A stretch of DNA of 64,000 nucleotides from Sabethes cyaneus (taxonomy: Eukaryota; Arthropoda; Insecta; Diptera; Culicidae), in assembly GCF_943734655.1 (NCBI RefSeq), contig NC_071355.1:27776464-27840463 (forward strand), read 5' to 3'. The notes under the pieces were generated by a model. The model saw only the letters and a program-made list of their open reading frames with translations. It made no database searches and had not been told where the DNA came from. Below are positions 12,850 through 25,352 of the stretch, one piece after another; the stretch's first letter is position 1, and every line of letters starts with the position of its first letter. A program made the translations under genes and the position numbers.

Positions 12850-13030
12850 TATCTGGACGAGTCCATGCGAGATCTGATGGTCGGGTACTGGCGAACAGAA
12901 GGCATCCGGACAAGTCTTGCTCTACTCTGGCATACGTGGTGAAAATGCTACGGTGAAAATTCCTACTGAGTCCAGCGGCACATGCGGTTCTGACAAAGTG
13001 GGAACCGATTAAAGGAAAAATAATCATGGC

Positions 13031-13369
13031 CTGATGAGTTAGAAACATTACCTATTGCATCCGATCATCACCTTGTGATTGCTGCGATAAGCTTGAATCT
13101 CGAGCCTCGGAGTTGCCAGCTGCAGGAAATATCAAAGAGCAATGAATCAGACTCAAGAACACCTTGGATTTCGTATGGACCTTGGAGAACGATTGACCAG
13201 CAAAGGAAGGCAATTGCCGGCTTTGAGCGAGCGCCTACCAGAGCGGCTAAAACAGCTGCCCATCCACGATACACCGGCACTGGATGGATATACTGTGGAT
13301 ACACTGGCAAGGGTTGTGTCTGATGAAAAGAACGATTATTTGGATGAACTTGAAAATGTCTATAACAGA
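13031..13369. other. No feature identified
   Basis: Short overlapping frames exist on both strands (for example 13142-13453 +), but none resembles a family I know. This may be a continuation of the retrotransposon remnant upstream. Confidence 0.4.
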
Positions 13370-13731
13370 CTAAAAATATATTGGGTTGTGCAATGGCAGC
13401 TGGGGCTCGCACCAACGCTTTTTCGGTTGGTACCCGAATGTTTTACTCTCTAAACTACTGACACTGACGTGCACTGATCGAGTAGATAATAATCTATCTT
13501 CTCGACGATAAAAACAAAGAACAGTCATACAAAAATAATATCTTCGCATAGGAGTATGTGGTGCGCATGTACAATGATAGAATTGAAAGAATGAAACAAA
13601 CCTGGGTATTAGACTTATTAGATAGTCTAACGGGCGGCAGTAGTTTAGTGAGTAAAACATTCGTGTTCCAACCGAAAGAGCGTGGGTGCGAGCCCCAACT
13701 GCCATTGTACAACTCAATATATTTCTGTTCA
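13370..13731. repeat. Inverted pair of ~95-bp arms with tRNA-like sequence
   Basis: The left arm (13370-13462) and right arm (13630-13731) are reverse complements at about 85-90%. Read on the plus strand, the right arm contains 'GGCAGTAGTTTAGTGAGTAA' (acceptor plus D-arm-like), 'GTGGGTGCGAGCCCCAA' (a T-arm-like hairpin with a 7-base loop) and ends 'ACTGCC', which can pair with the start 'GGCAGT'. The left arm has the same parts on the minus strand. About 165 bp of unrelated sequence lies between the arms. It may be a foldback element made of two tRNA-derived units. A functional tRNA is unlikely because the anticodon stem is poor. Confidence 0.6.
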
Positions 13732-16700
13732 ACATGGAAATTTTCCTATACAACAATATCGAAACTCATCAGTTTGGTTAACTAAGGAAATTTTATATTC
13801 CCGTTTGCGGAACGACAACACTGTCGAATATAGTATAAACATGTCAGTCGTGATAACAAAGTACATACTTGAATTAAATTGTAGCTTTTCGTCGGTAAGA
13901 AGAGCAAAGTGCTAATAAATGTAAGTTTGCCCTTCAATAGATTTTGGAAAAAATGCAATAAATGTCACTTATAACAATTTATAGTATCCTAACTTGAACG
14001 CTGCCGTAATAAATTTTGCACTCCCCAGACACACCACTCCAGCAGCACTAACCCCATTCTTCTTTCAAGTACACAAGTTTCATAATCGACTCTAACTTGA
14101 TCACAATAACAAGTTTTAAATTTTTCACCAAGCGATTGTCATTATCGTCCAAACAATTCCGAGCTGATTTGCATCGATGCTGGGGCTGCGAAGAAAGAAA
14201 GTAACCACGTCGCAGCCAGCGCAATGGGAATAAAATTTTGCGAATATTCAATTTCAATAACGCCAATCTTGATTGCACCCAATTACAATTCCCGTGGACG
14301 TGAGAGTGTTCCATTTTTTATTACTTTTTTTTTGGAGCGAGAAAACGATGGAAGAAAACAGTCTCACAGAGCATCTCATTCCAAATGATTTGCCATCATA
14401 ATCTCGCACTGTAACCCCACCTATCTTTGCCCCTGTGCCCCGTTCTGGGAGAATTCCGGCCATACTTTGGCGTCTATCGGAGTTCCAAGTGCACCGCTTG
14501 ACGAAAATCCAGATGACTTTATTTCCGCAGACCTCCCCCTTTCCCCCCTTCAACCGTCACGGACCGCGGCAGAAGGGGAGAACTACGTTCTCAAGCTGGC
14601 GACAGCGACGTGCAGTATCAGTTCCCGCATCTCACTGCAAGACGCCTTCAAACCGAAGATGGTGGCATTGATAGATGCCAGGAATGGAAGGAATTTTTAT
14701 TTCATTATTATGGTCATTATCACCGTGACAAAGTTTTCTGACTGTAATAGCATTGCAGTGAGAGCAGAACAAGTTCTCCAGGGGGATGCTGTGAAATTCC
14801 TGCAATTTTCCACGAGACATTGTCGTCAGGCAGGAGAATGATATTTGATGATTCGATAACCGTGCCCGATCTTCTCTAGAGCATCCTCCTCGTGATGCAG
14901 CAGCAGCAGAAGCAACCGGCCAGTCAACGCTACGGAGGAACAGATAGACAGACAGACAGCAGCAGCAGTAGTAGCAGCAGAGAAGAGCATTATTATCGAT
15001 TCAAATCGCGTTTTCTCTCTGTGCTGCCGATGGAATCGGAAGAATGACGACGCAACGGAGTGGGGTAGATACAACCATCGGTATTTGGCGCCTGACGGCA
15101 AATCCGGAGCAGCTCGATGCAAGTATAATGAGACACTAAAGGTATGATTTACCTTTTTGTTATTACTTATCCCAGTGCAGAAAAAATAGTTTTCGTAGTT
15201 GCACAGCGTAATTGACCGGATTTGAAAGTAAACCTCCGAAGGATCGATAGTAATTCATTTCGAATAAGTGCAATCTTCTCGGACTTCAACATTTACATTC
15301 AAATGAATTGTATCTTAACTAACCTTTATCATTAATATTCTTATATAATAAAAGATGCAGAGCAAAAAACCTTGACTACTGTTCAGATTAGAATTGTTGT
15401 GTGAAGCACCATAAAACTAAAACATAAAGCATAAAACAATAAAAGAAATTTGCAGTACTAAGTTAGTTTGCAGATAACCTTGAAATTATTCTTTCCGGCA
15501 TAACTTATAATCTAAGGTGAAATAATTTTTTTTTCTCCATTGCGCCACAAATTGCTCCGCAACGATGATGGTGAAGCACTACGGAAACTTTGATTGCATC
15601 GTTCAGCCACAAGAGTTTCACTATTCAACACAAACAGATTACGTGCTCGAAGATGTCTATGTGTGTTTGTGTGCATGCGACTAGTGGAATTGTGCATGCG
15701 CCCGACTAGTATGCATCTCAAACAAAACTTGTTTACATGTTGAATTTAATATTTTTATGCAAATACATGTCCCCGAGAGCTTGTGGTTCCTCTATGGGGC
15801 ATATCGTAACTTGCAATCCATAGCCAAGCTATGACTAGGAGTGGCTCAACACAAACAAGAAACTGTCGAAGAAATCGCACAAAATCCTGGCCACCGCACG
15901 CCCGCCAGCTCGGGCACTGGCAGGAGCAGCGCGGGAATACCGACCACAAACTTCAAAACTGTCACGCTCCCGCCCCGGAATGGTTTCTCGGATGTGAATT
16001 GAGACGCAAGCCCTCATATCGGAGGCGGCGGCAGCATCGGAGAAGTGTTTTTTTTTTTTGCCATGAACTTGTCCTAATCATGGCTTATTCGAGCCGGTAG
16101 GAGCCCTGCAACGAACGAACGACCATCTCGGTGCACACAAACGCACAGAACCGCCGTCCGGATGTCAAAGCCACCAGTCGGTATAATGACAACCAGTCTG
16201 ACAGCGTTCTGCTCACCGCATGACACCGGCTGGATGCAATGCATGCACTTGATTTCTGCCATAAGGAGGATAGTAAGAAAGAAAAATAAAGTGAAAAGAT
16301 GCGCTGCATTCCACCCACATCAGTCGAACTCGTTTCCATCGTCACTGCTCCACCCTGGTATCATCCGGTGCTAGAATATAAGCCGGAGAAAGATCATTTG
16401 CATATTATTGAAAATCATATCCCGGAGGATTTGTTCTGTCGTAATATGACATGGAGCTCAACTATCTTACTCTATTATCATTTTTCCCCTACCTCGCTCA
16501 TAGCAAAGAAACCAACCCATCGCAGCATCGATAGACTGCCAAGCCAAGTCATAATTTCGTTGGGCTCTAGGTCGGTCGGTCGGTTGGATGGTTGGTTGGC
16601 TGCACATTGTAGTCTAGGTCTCCCATCGAAATGCGGTGGATAGAATGCGTCGTCTATTGTGTTGCATGCCAAAATAGATTTTTCATATTGTACATTGTTT

Positions 16701-17845
16701 GTTTCCCTCGGTGGTGTGGAGTTCGAATAGATTCGCGATACCGACGGCGGCTGCAAGGACTCTGCCTCTCGATTTAGTTGTTATTCTCGCATTCTCGGCT
16801 CGTTTGTGGAATTCCCAGTTGAGGAAAAGTTTCTTCGAGCGAGCAGTTTGGCCTTGATGTTCGTTAGTATGCCGAGTCATAGACGTTTGTTTTATGATTT
16901 TGGATGTGAAGCACTATGCTTCTACATTTCTGCAGTATTTATGGAGACGCATTGTATTTTACTAAACATTGGCTGTTTTTCCTTTTTTTTATAAAATAAG
17001 TGAATCGAAATAATCCACATATTGTGCTCTATTCGAATGTGTATTTCAACCATTTCTTACTACTATAGTTTTCCACGTAGCAAATTGCCACTCCCGTCTT
17101 TTGTTGGTCCATAAAATACGTTGAGCTCATTTGGTCAAAAGCGAACCCCTCGGTCTCGGTCGTACACCGAGTGTAGATTTACGGCAGATTACGTTTGCAT
17201 TGCAACCAGACACACTTTATATTCGAAACACTTCGGTCCTCCATTCGCTGTCTCGAGACACCTTACGAGACAATTCCGCTCGTGCTTCAGTGCGCGGTGC
17301 GGTGGCGACTAAAATAAAGGATTTGCCATTCTCGGATGCCCTGGCAAGCAAAGTACATATCACAAGCCGGGGCAAATAAATTTAGCTCCACATGACTAAC
17401 GGTCGTGTGCAATAGAATAAACTTGTTTCTGTAGCAGGTCGGCCTGCTCCGGTGCACGAGCGAAGCCGAGTTTGACCTGTAAAACCAAAGCCAAGAACTC
17501 ACGTCCTTTCGGTACTGTAGTCAACAAGGCCGCACACCACACCAGCAGTGCAGTCCGTCCGGTAGCACCAGATGGAATTGCTTTGGGTCGCACCCCATCC
17601 CTGCACATCCCTACTCCAGAGGTGAAGTCAAAGTGGGAAATTCGTAAGTGAGCGAAGGGACATGAAAGATAAAAATAAAAACAACCAACAACACCGTTAA
17701 ACTAATCCCTCAAGAGTGAACGAGAAACGAAGTTAGACTCGAAAATCAGCCGCAACCGAAGCATGTGGCTAGTGTGACTCAACACGTTCGGCAAATGGAT
17801 TTGCTGTTACCCAAACAATGTGAAATTAACCAAAACGTTTAAAAA
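13732..17845. other. Apparently single-copy DNA, no identifiable gene
   Basis: Many short frames occur on both strands, but no domain, signal or splice chain can be followed. Bases 14895-14985 are CAG/CAGT-rich ('CAGCAGCAGCAGTAG', 'GACAGACAGACAG'). Bases 16563-16600 hold a (GGTC)n/(GGTT)n tract. Composition is more balanced than in the repeat blocks. It could be a large intron or an intergenic region with regulatory DNA; I cannot tell which. Confidence 0.45.
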
Positions 17846-19426
17846 AGCAAAAAGTAATAAGTAAAAGGTAAAAAGTAAGCTTAGCTTAGCTTATACTGAT
17901 TCACCATTCAATTACTGTTTTAAGTCCAATTCAGTTATAACAATTCACACTTCATTAAAAAGCTATTCCCCGAAAATATATATTTTTTTTTTGAAATCGG
18001 TTGTTGCTTCAATGTTCCAATGTTTTTCCTAGTTTGTTGTTTCATTCTTTTATTATTTTCAGTCCTGCTTTTAATTTATTTCTTGTTGTTTTCTTTCCCG
18101 TTTTTCTAGTTTTCTGTTCTCTTTTTTCGTTTTTAAAGTTAGAACTCTTTTTATCTCCTTTTTTCGTGTTTTACGTTCTTTTTGTCACGTTTATTTTGGT
18201 ATTGTTTCCCATTTTACGCTTTCCTCACCGGGTTTCCTTTTTATTTCCCATTTTACGTCTTTTTCTGTTCTATTTTAATGTTGTTCCTTAATCCCTTTTT
18301 CCCTGTTTTTCTGATCTTCTCTTTCCGTCTCATTCGCCCGTTTTTTGTCCCTTCTTTCTCCTTTTTTATCCTGTTTGACCTATTTTGCACGGTTTCCTCT
18401 TTTTTTCTGGCGACATGCTCTTTCTTTCTTGCTATTTTTCTTTTCCCTCTTCGCTTATTGTGTTTTCGGTTACGTCCTCTCTCTTCTGTCATGTTTTCCT
18501 TTTTTCTCTCGTTTTTTTTTTTCTTTTTTCCGTCAATGGTTTCCTCTTTGTTCGTTGCTTTTCTCTTCTTTTCCCGTCCCGTTTCTCGCTCGTTTACTGA
18601 GTCCTGTTGTTCCTCTGTTCGGTATTTGATCCTTTTTATTCCGCTTTTCCTCGCTTTTAGGTTCGTTTTTCCTCTTTTCCTATCTCATTTTTTATCATTT
18701 TCTGTCCCGTTTCGACTATTTTCTTTTCTCGGTCCCAGTTTTCGTATTTTGTCATTTTTTCATTTTTTCTATCCCTTTTTTCATTTTCGTCTTTTCTTTC
18801 CTTCATCATATGTCATACCCAAGTAAAACTTTTAGAGTTTTATTTCACTTTTGTTATGGTATTTAGCACCAAAATTGGTCTTGAAAATCGCCTTGAAAGT
18901 ATAATAAAACTTACAATGTTGCTTTCTCACCTTCCTCTATCTTCCGGGACCATTTTTCTATTTTTTCTTTTTCTTCTATCCCACTTCTTTTTTTTCTGCT
19001 GCCCTCGTATCCCCTTTTACTACTCTCATATTTTCTGCCTTTCTTTTCCTTCTGTTTTATTCTGCATTTTACCCCGTTCTGTCCCGTTTTCTCCTTTTCT
19101 GTCCAATTTATTCGCACTTTCTTTCTCGTTTTCTTCATTTTTTTTGAGGTGTTTCCTCCTTTTCGTGGCCTTCTTTTCCGTCATTTTTTTTTCTTTTCTC
19201 ATCCGTTTTTAACCATATTCTGTCCATTCATCTCGTGTTTTGCCTCGTGCCCTTATTTTTCTCTTTCGTGTTCTTCGTTTCCTTTTTTTATGTTCCGTTT
19301 TTCGCATTTCGCATTCCGGTTGCGCATATTCTGTTACAATGTTTGATTCGTTTTTCTTATTTTGGTGTTAGTTTTTTTGCTTTTACTCTCTCCTCTTCTT
19401 GTTCGTTTTATTTCTGTTTTTTCTCA
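17846..19426. repeat. Pyrimidine-rich degenerate minisatellite (block 2) with conserved tail
   Basis: A short purine lead-in repeats 'AAAAAGTAA' (17846-17878). From 18000 the plus strand is strongly pyrimidine with diverged 'TTTTCTGTCCCGTTTT'-like units, as in block 1. At 18837-18890 it is broken by 'GTTTTATTTCACTTTTGTTA' and 'CACCAAAATTGGTCTTGAAA', which recur at 52855-52903 after the third block. A second pyrimidine run follows to 19425. Long open frames here come from composition only. Confidence 0.8.
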
Positions 19427-19652
19427 TAAAAAGTAAAAAGTAAAAAGTAAAAAGTAAAAAGTAAAAAGTAAAAAGTAAAAAGTAAAAAGTAAAAAGTAAA
19501 AAGTAAAAAGTAAAAAGTAAAAAGTAAAAAGTAAAAAGTAAAAAGTAAATAGTAAAAAGTAAAAAGTAAAAAGTAAAAAGTAAAAAGTAAAAAGTAAAAA
19601 GTAAAAAGTAAAAAGTAAAAAGTAAAAAGTAAAAAGTAAAAAGTAAAAAATA
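19427..19652. repeat. (AAAAAGT)n 7-mer minisatellite
   Basis: About 32 copies of a 7-base unit AAAAAGT, nearly perfect, with one T variant near 19549. It follows pyrimidine block 2 directly. A looser 7-mer array of the GAAAGTT type occurs at 28410-28545. Confidence 0.97.
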
Positions 19653-19677
19653 AAACGAAAAACGTAAAAAAGAACTA

Positions 19678-20316
19678 GTCTTGGTCTTGGTCTTGGTCTT
19701 GGTCTTGGTCTTGGTCTTGGTCTTGGTCTTGGTCTTGGTCTTGGTCTTGGTCTTGGTCTTGGTCTTGGTCTTGGTCTTGGTCTTGGTCTTGGTCTTGGTC
19801 TTGGTCTTGGTCTTGGTCTTGGTCTTGGTCTTGGTCTTGGTCTTGGTCTTGGTCTTGGTCTTGGTCTTGGTCTTGGTCTTGGTCTTGGTCTTGGTCTTGG
19901 TCTTGGTCTTGGTCTTGGTCTTGGTCTTGGTCTTGGTCTTGGTCTTGGTCTTGGTCTTGGTCTTGGTCTTGGTCTTGGTCTTGGTCTTGGTCTTGGTCTT
20001 GGTCTTGGTCTTGGTCTTGGTCTTGGTCTTGGTCTTGGTCTTGGTCTTGGTCTTGGTCTTGGTCTTGGTCTTGGTCTTGGTCTTGGTCTTGGTCTTGGTC
20101 TTGGTCTTGGTCTTGGTCTTGGTCTTGGTCTTGGTCTTGGTCTTGGTCTTGGTCTTGGTCTTGGTCTTGGTCTTGGTCTTGGTCTTGGTCTTGGTCTTGG
20201 TCTTGGTCTTGGTCTTGGTCTTGGTCTTGGTCTTGGTCTTGGTCTTGGTCTTGGTCTTGGTCTTGGTCTTGGTCTTGGTCTTGGTCTTGGTCTTGGTCTT
20301 GGTCTTGGTCTTGGTC
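19678..20316. repeat. (CTTGGT)n hexanucleotide array, 639 bp
   Basis: About 106 units with no visible interruption. The phase leaves an open frame of alternating Leu-Val on the plus strand, which is a repeat artefact with no gene context. It lies 26 bp after the 7-mer array. Confidence 0.98.
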
Positions 20317-20515
20317 CTTCGATGTGTCGTTTGTGCTCAGGAAGTTGAGAAAGCGTGAGGTAATTACATAGAGAATTCAGTCGAATACTAATGCCACTTG
20401 GTGAAAAACTTATGAAACTTTTTCCGCAATTCGAAAGATCTAGGTCTGCGGATCAACTTTGCTAAAAACAGTAATTTTCTTTATTGCTGGATTCCCGAGA
20501 TATACCGAGATAAAG

Positions 20516-20570
20516 TTAACGGTTCACAGACGTTGTACAAAATACAACAGCGCGAGTAAAGGAGGGTTAA
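20516..20570. mobile_element. Short TTAA-bounded end of a piggyBac-like MITE
   Basis: TTAA at 20516-20519 and 20567-20570 bracket 47 bp that include 'GTTGTACAAAATACAACAGC' and 'GCGAGTAAAGGAGGG'. The same end occurs at 58244-58294 ('GTTGTACAAAATGCAACAGC'). It is a truncated or solo end of the family described at 57423-58290. Confidence 0.65.
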
Positions 20571-23500
20571 ATATACAAACTGAAAAGTGAGACACGCTAT
20601 GCTGAACAGATCAAAACAAAAAAAGTGCCTCTCAACTAAAATAATAATATACTTGTCTCGGGCATGGTGGCGGCGGCGGAGGCGGCCATCAGCCGGCTTG
20701 CTTGGCATTTGCAGGACGATCCCGCAACCCGGGCCGGGCGTCGCAAGCAAACAAGAGGCGACGCGGGAACACCAACTGATGGACGGTGGCTATGCTAGAA
20801 CGTGCCCGCGGAGGGATCACAGAAGCGAGGCGGGTGAGGGAGGGGCCGCTGCTAGAAGCGAGAAGAAGGATTGGAATTTATTTCGTAAAAGTGATGTTAC
20901 AACGTGACATGTCACAAGCGCGAGCGCGTCCGGCAACGACGGAGAGTTGCTTTTTCATCGCGAGGACCCGTGGTTTTTGGTTGGTAGCAGCAGCTCCAGA
21001 ACGACGAAAGCTGAGTTATGTGCGTTATGTTTCGTGCGGGGTAGAGCCGGGGATTTGCTGCGACCATTTCCTCGTCTTCTCGTCTTCGGGGTGACTCCAT
21101 TTGAGCAGATTGAAAAAGTTATTTTTCGAGTTCCATTGCTGTGGATGAATTACGCCGAGAATAGATGTCAGCCGGAATAAGGGGCTACGAGTTGAGTATG
21201 CTTTTGTGTAGTGTTCTGGATTATTTTAAACTTCAAATTGTTTCGGGTTCAATTCATGTGAGTACAATGCACCGAAGGGGAGAACATACTGGTGAAATGT
21301 TTCTAAAGGTTGCGATAATGAAGAAATGAGTGTGTGCTTGGTGGCACAATATATATCGTGCCGTGAGCGTGGGAGCTCCATTTATTATTCATTTCCAACA
21401 GAAACACTACACAAGAGCGACCCAGTTCAATTTATAAAAAAGATTTTTATTTGTTTTTTGTTTGACATTTTTTATAGCAGCCTATGGAAATTATTCAGCA
21501 CCCGATTACTACCTATTCAAAGAAATTTGGGCCTCAAATTTCAAAATGATATTTTCTAGAATTTAAAACTGTCTTAGTATGAAAACAAGTTATGAAATAT
21601 TTTACTCAGTCTGATGTCTGCAGCCCGTGGAAGTTTACACAGAAAACACAATCCTTGGACAGGACCTGTAGTTCTAGTGCGAAAGCTAGTACCTTTCAGT
21701 ATTCGTTAAAAGTGAATAAAAATAATATTATCCACGGACTGTGCATCATGCCTCTAGTCTGATAGGTATGAAGAGTAAACACATCCTTGATATTAACGCC
21801 GAGACCGCTCTGTATGTGAATCGAGCGTTCGTTCCGGTTACTTCCATCTTATATCCTGCCATGGCGTAGCAGTGAACGTTAGCTTGCTCCTATCAAGCTT
21901 AAATGTACGCTAAACGACGTTTCACCGTGAGTCCGGTGACATTTCCGACGACATGCTCGACGGCTTGCTGTCATTCGTGCGTTCGCTTCGGTTGAGATGA
22001 GGCCCAAATTTACTGCCATGCCTGACGGTCCGGACGTATTTTGAAAATAATTTCCTCTCTGCGTCGGAGCTCGCGTTGCACTAGTCATACATTAACAATT
22101 TTGCAAGTTTTAGTGGGCCAACATTATCGACACATGGCTTTGTATAATTAATAAATCATGCGAAGGCATGATGCTGGGAACAAGAACAATCCCCTTTCGA
22201 CCTGACTTCATTTGTATTTCTTTTTTCTAATTACATGCATCACCAACAGCGGAAAGTATTTGAACGCTGATTTTCCTACTTTTTGCTCGCAGGGGAAATT
22301 TTTTTTGTCAGAACTCTTCCCTTTCGAAGCCGAACTGCTTAGAGCAAAATATCACACCAGGAAACCGCTTAACACCCAATTATCCCTCGTCGGATTTACG
22401 CCTCATTTAGGCCATCATTTGGCTCTGCTTCCTGATTTCTGCAACCGAAATCGAACGAGTCTCGATGGGCAAGCCCAAGTACCTCCATCCACCGACCGGT
22501 ACCGTACCGTACCGGTTGTTCATTTTCGGGAAAAACTTTCCCAGGAGATGATTGAGAGCAGCGTTAATCGAGAGAGGCGTACGCGGAAAGAATAAATCTG
22601 CCCCGCCCGATCGATAGCATCATTCACGGCTTGCTTCTGATGGGCTCAACTGGCGGGCTCTACGGCCCGGTGGTAAGCATTTGCCCTATCGACTATGCTG
22701 CAGTTGGGAAATGATTGAAGCACTTCCCAAAACCTACGGGTGTGGGGTGGCAATTCGATACGAGATTATCCGTTTTACCGCTGGCGAAATATCGATTCGT
22801 CACTGCTGTTGGCTCGTTGACTTTGTTGGTTGATTTCGTACAAAAAAAACAGCCGTGCAAAGGGGAACCAACAACCGAGTCTCTATCAATATCCCTGCGA
22901 GCTGGTGGGAGAGGTGGTAATGACGACGGGTGAATGACGTCGCATGAGCCCTGCTGCTGAATCTGCAGGACTTTTCCCGCTTTATCCTTGGTTAGCCTTA
23001 TCGGAAACGGTAGCGCCTACGTTATTCGTAATCAATGATAATAAGTTTCACGATATTTAGGAAGTCTTCCGTTTGCTTAGCTTTCTTTAGATTCGGGATA
23101 CTCGGGCCGTTGTTGTTTGTCTAGTTACACTGGTTTATATTAGAGTAAAAGCCACAGAAAATGAGACGTATTTGTGAGTTTGTGCACTTACAAAAATTAA
23201 TCAAAGTTATGAAATCTGTAACTGGAAAAACGCCGGTACATTCGAGTTCAATTAACCTTGATTAACCCTGAATGAAATTATTCGAAAATGTGCTCCACCC
23301 ATACTAACACACCTGAACTCCTACTTTGAGAATCCCAAGGACTCCTAGTTCATAGTAAAGACGATTCCTTTACCGACTTATAGGTATTCCGAGGATACGC
23401 CTATTGGTTTCACATCAAAGAATCCTGGTTCAATAAATAAAGCATTCTGCATCTATGCAGAACTACTCCATGTGATTCCTATGCGAAGAGTCCCAGTGAT

Positions 23501-23827
23501 TTTGTATGAATCTGTTGACGTAGGGCTACGTCTTACGGCAAGGAGATAGGGTGTCATTCCAAAAAATCCAAAAGCGAGTGCGTCACGAAAATATGAAAAA
23601 TTTTGAACGCCATGCTTTTTCTTCGTAAACGCCCTGCTTAACAGACAGGAACGACAGTTAAATATACCTTCTATTCACCTTCGGTACTTCATATATTGGA
23701 AAAACAAAGTCACCAAACAATTCCAAGCACAGATGGAAAGTACACCAAAAAGAGAGATAAAGTCCTCTCCGCCTATCAAAGTTTCCTAGGGCCGCTATGA
23801 ACCTAGCCCAATTTGATGTCTGTGTTA
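20571..23827. other. Apparently single-copy DNA with a GC-rich island, no identifiable gene
   Basis: Bases 20660-21070 are GC- and CpG-rich for this window ('GGCGGCGGCGGAGGCGGCC', 'CCCGCAACCCGGGCCGGG'), which could mark a promoter or 5' untranslated exon, but no coding exon can be tied to it. A 'GGTACCGTACCGTACCGG' self-complementary run lies at 22497-22515. Frames such as 20587-20907 (+) and 22212-22595 (+) have no recognisable homology. Confidence 0.4.
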
Positions 23828-24795
23828 GGGATGTGAGCCAGACAAAGTGATAAAGCTTGCTTCAGATAGTATTGGAACAAAAACAATTGCGTGTATTTCA
23901 GTTATTTATTATTGAATTCAAGATCTTTTCTTACACAAATGTAGCATTTTCTTCAAACTTTCAAGAAAAAATACGGATAAAATTATTCGTCACGGTTTCA
24001 AAGAAATTCTCGAACTTTTCCTGTAATATGGCTCATTAGGCAGCGCACACTTTCTTCGTCCATCGTTTTGGCTATCTTATTCCATCTGCTTGATGTCTTT
24101 GACAACTTTTCCCTTTGCCTTGAGTTTCCCCTTCATGATTGCCCAGTATTTCTCAATAGGGCGGAACTGAGGGCAATCAGGTGGGACCCCTTTCTCTGCA
24201 TACCATTCTTTCATTCGGTTTGGCTGTTTGCTAGCTCAATACGACTTGATTCCTTCTCGGAGTCGAATTCTCCTCACGGTTTGGCTCCGACAGTTTGGGA
24301 TTTCTGTTGATGGTCTTCAAAATCTTACCACGCAGTTTCCGGTCGACAGTTCCGTTCCGATGATTAGCTTGAGGCTTCCGAATTGTCGTCAATGTTTCCT
24401 TATACCATTTGATAACGCGTCATACGGTATTTCTGGGCAATTTCAGCTGTTTAGCTAGCCTAGATGTAGACCACAATGTATTTTCCAAATAAATGTGCAC
24501 AATTTTTTCCCCTGTTTCGGCTTCCATGTTGTTTGTTTACAAAATACAGTCGTTTCGCGGAATGTGAAAAATACATAGGTGAAACTAACAAAATTTCCGC
24601 CACGTGGGCGCCAAGAACTTCCAAATCCGTCCACCAAGAGCGCCTCATTATGAGCAAAAGTTTGTTCCGTTTCATTCTAAATGAAGCAAGCTTTGAGTCT
24701 TCTCATCCCAACAACATTTCTTAGGACCGTGAAAACCCTAGTCCAATTTGATGTCCTGAAAGTGAACAGTTATTATAAAAGTGAGCAACCAACCC
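23828..24795 (-). mobile_element. Mariner-type (ITmD37E-like) element with internal deletion, 968 bp
   Basis: TA flanks both ends (23826-23827 and 24796-24797), and the ends start GGGATGTGAG (left) and GGGTTGGTTGCTCAC (right, minus strand). On the minus strand, 24460-24240 carries remains of the DNA-binding half ('LRQLPRNTV'-like and 'RRIRLREGIKSY'). This is followed abruptly by the C-terminal part near 24190-24080: 'CPQFRPIEKYWAIMKGKL' (with the catalytic Glu) and 'KAKGKVVKDIKQME', then a stop. The two catalytic Asp residues are deleted. The element is therefore non-autonomous. Its right end matches 10474-10600. Confidence 0.75.
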
Positions 24796-24974
24796 TATCT
24801 TTCGAAATCAGCTTGTCCAGGTGTGGGGAGAAGGTTTTGCCAATCGTAACAAATAACCACTGTCACTGGACAATTCTGTTCTCTGATTAAATTCTCAGAC
24901 TAAAAATTAAGTCTAAATTTATGTTGCTCACACACCAATTGGCTAGTCCAATCGCACCGAATGCCTAGAAACAC
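24796..24974. other. No feature identified
   Basis: Short AT-rich spacer between the mariner-type element and the Penelope-like remnant. Confidence 0.5.
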
Positions 24975-25352
24975 CGAGAGAACTAACAAAAGACGATATG
25001 TGTAATGATCTCTTTCAATGTTGCAGCTTTCTTCCTTAGCATCTATGTAGCTGTGAACGAATTAATAAACGTCTTAGAAGATTGGATATTGAGACAACAT
25101 GAGGATAACGCGTGGAGAGAAAAAGTGTAGGATATTTGTTGCTGACAGGATTATGTATGGAAAAAAAATACTTCACAATCAGGGTTAACTTCTACAAACA
25201 GTTAAAAGGAGCATCAATGGGCAATCCACTATCACCGTTCCTGTGCGAATTCTTTGGCAATACGTCGAACAATGGTGGTAATACATCGATGACGTCTTCA
25301 GCGTTATCAAAGAAGTAGTCCTACATCCTAGCAACCATAAACAGCGTGTATA

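Larger units (their letters stand above)
11680..13030 (+). pseudogene. Possible BEL/Pao or Gypsy polyprotein remnant split by a Tc1 element
   Basis: Before the Tc1-type insertion (11700-11863) one frame reads 'FNPSGGQPVWVVPG', and after it (12850-12960) another reads 'LDESMRDLMVGYWRTEGI'. The second phrase resembles the 'L..LRdFWE.E.I' segment that precedes the reverse transcriptase in BEL/Pao and related retrotransposon polyproteins. Stops and frame changes are frequent, and no catalytic motif is visible. The assignment is weak; anonymous sequence is the alternative. Confidence 0.3.

Noticed and set aside
13630..13705. A functional tRNA gene
   Set aside because: The acceptor and T arms are plausible, but the anticodon stem is poor and an inverted copy lies beside it, which suggests a tRNA-derived repeat.
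18001..19429. 214-codon Phe-rich frame and similar ones
   Set aside because: The same composition artefact as the block at 8490-9700.
19681..20358. 225-codon Leu-Val frame
   Set aside because: It is a translation of the pure CTTGGT array, lacks an ATG, and has no neighbouring exon or domain.
20587..20907. GC-rich 106-codon frame as a host exon
   Set aside because: No recognisable domain or splice partner; GC-rich sequence alone makes longer frames likely.
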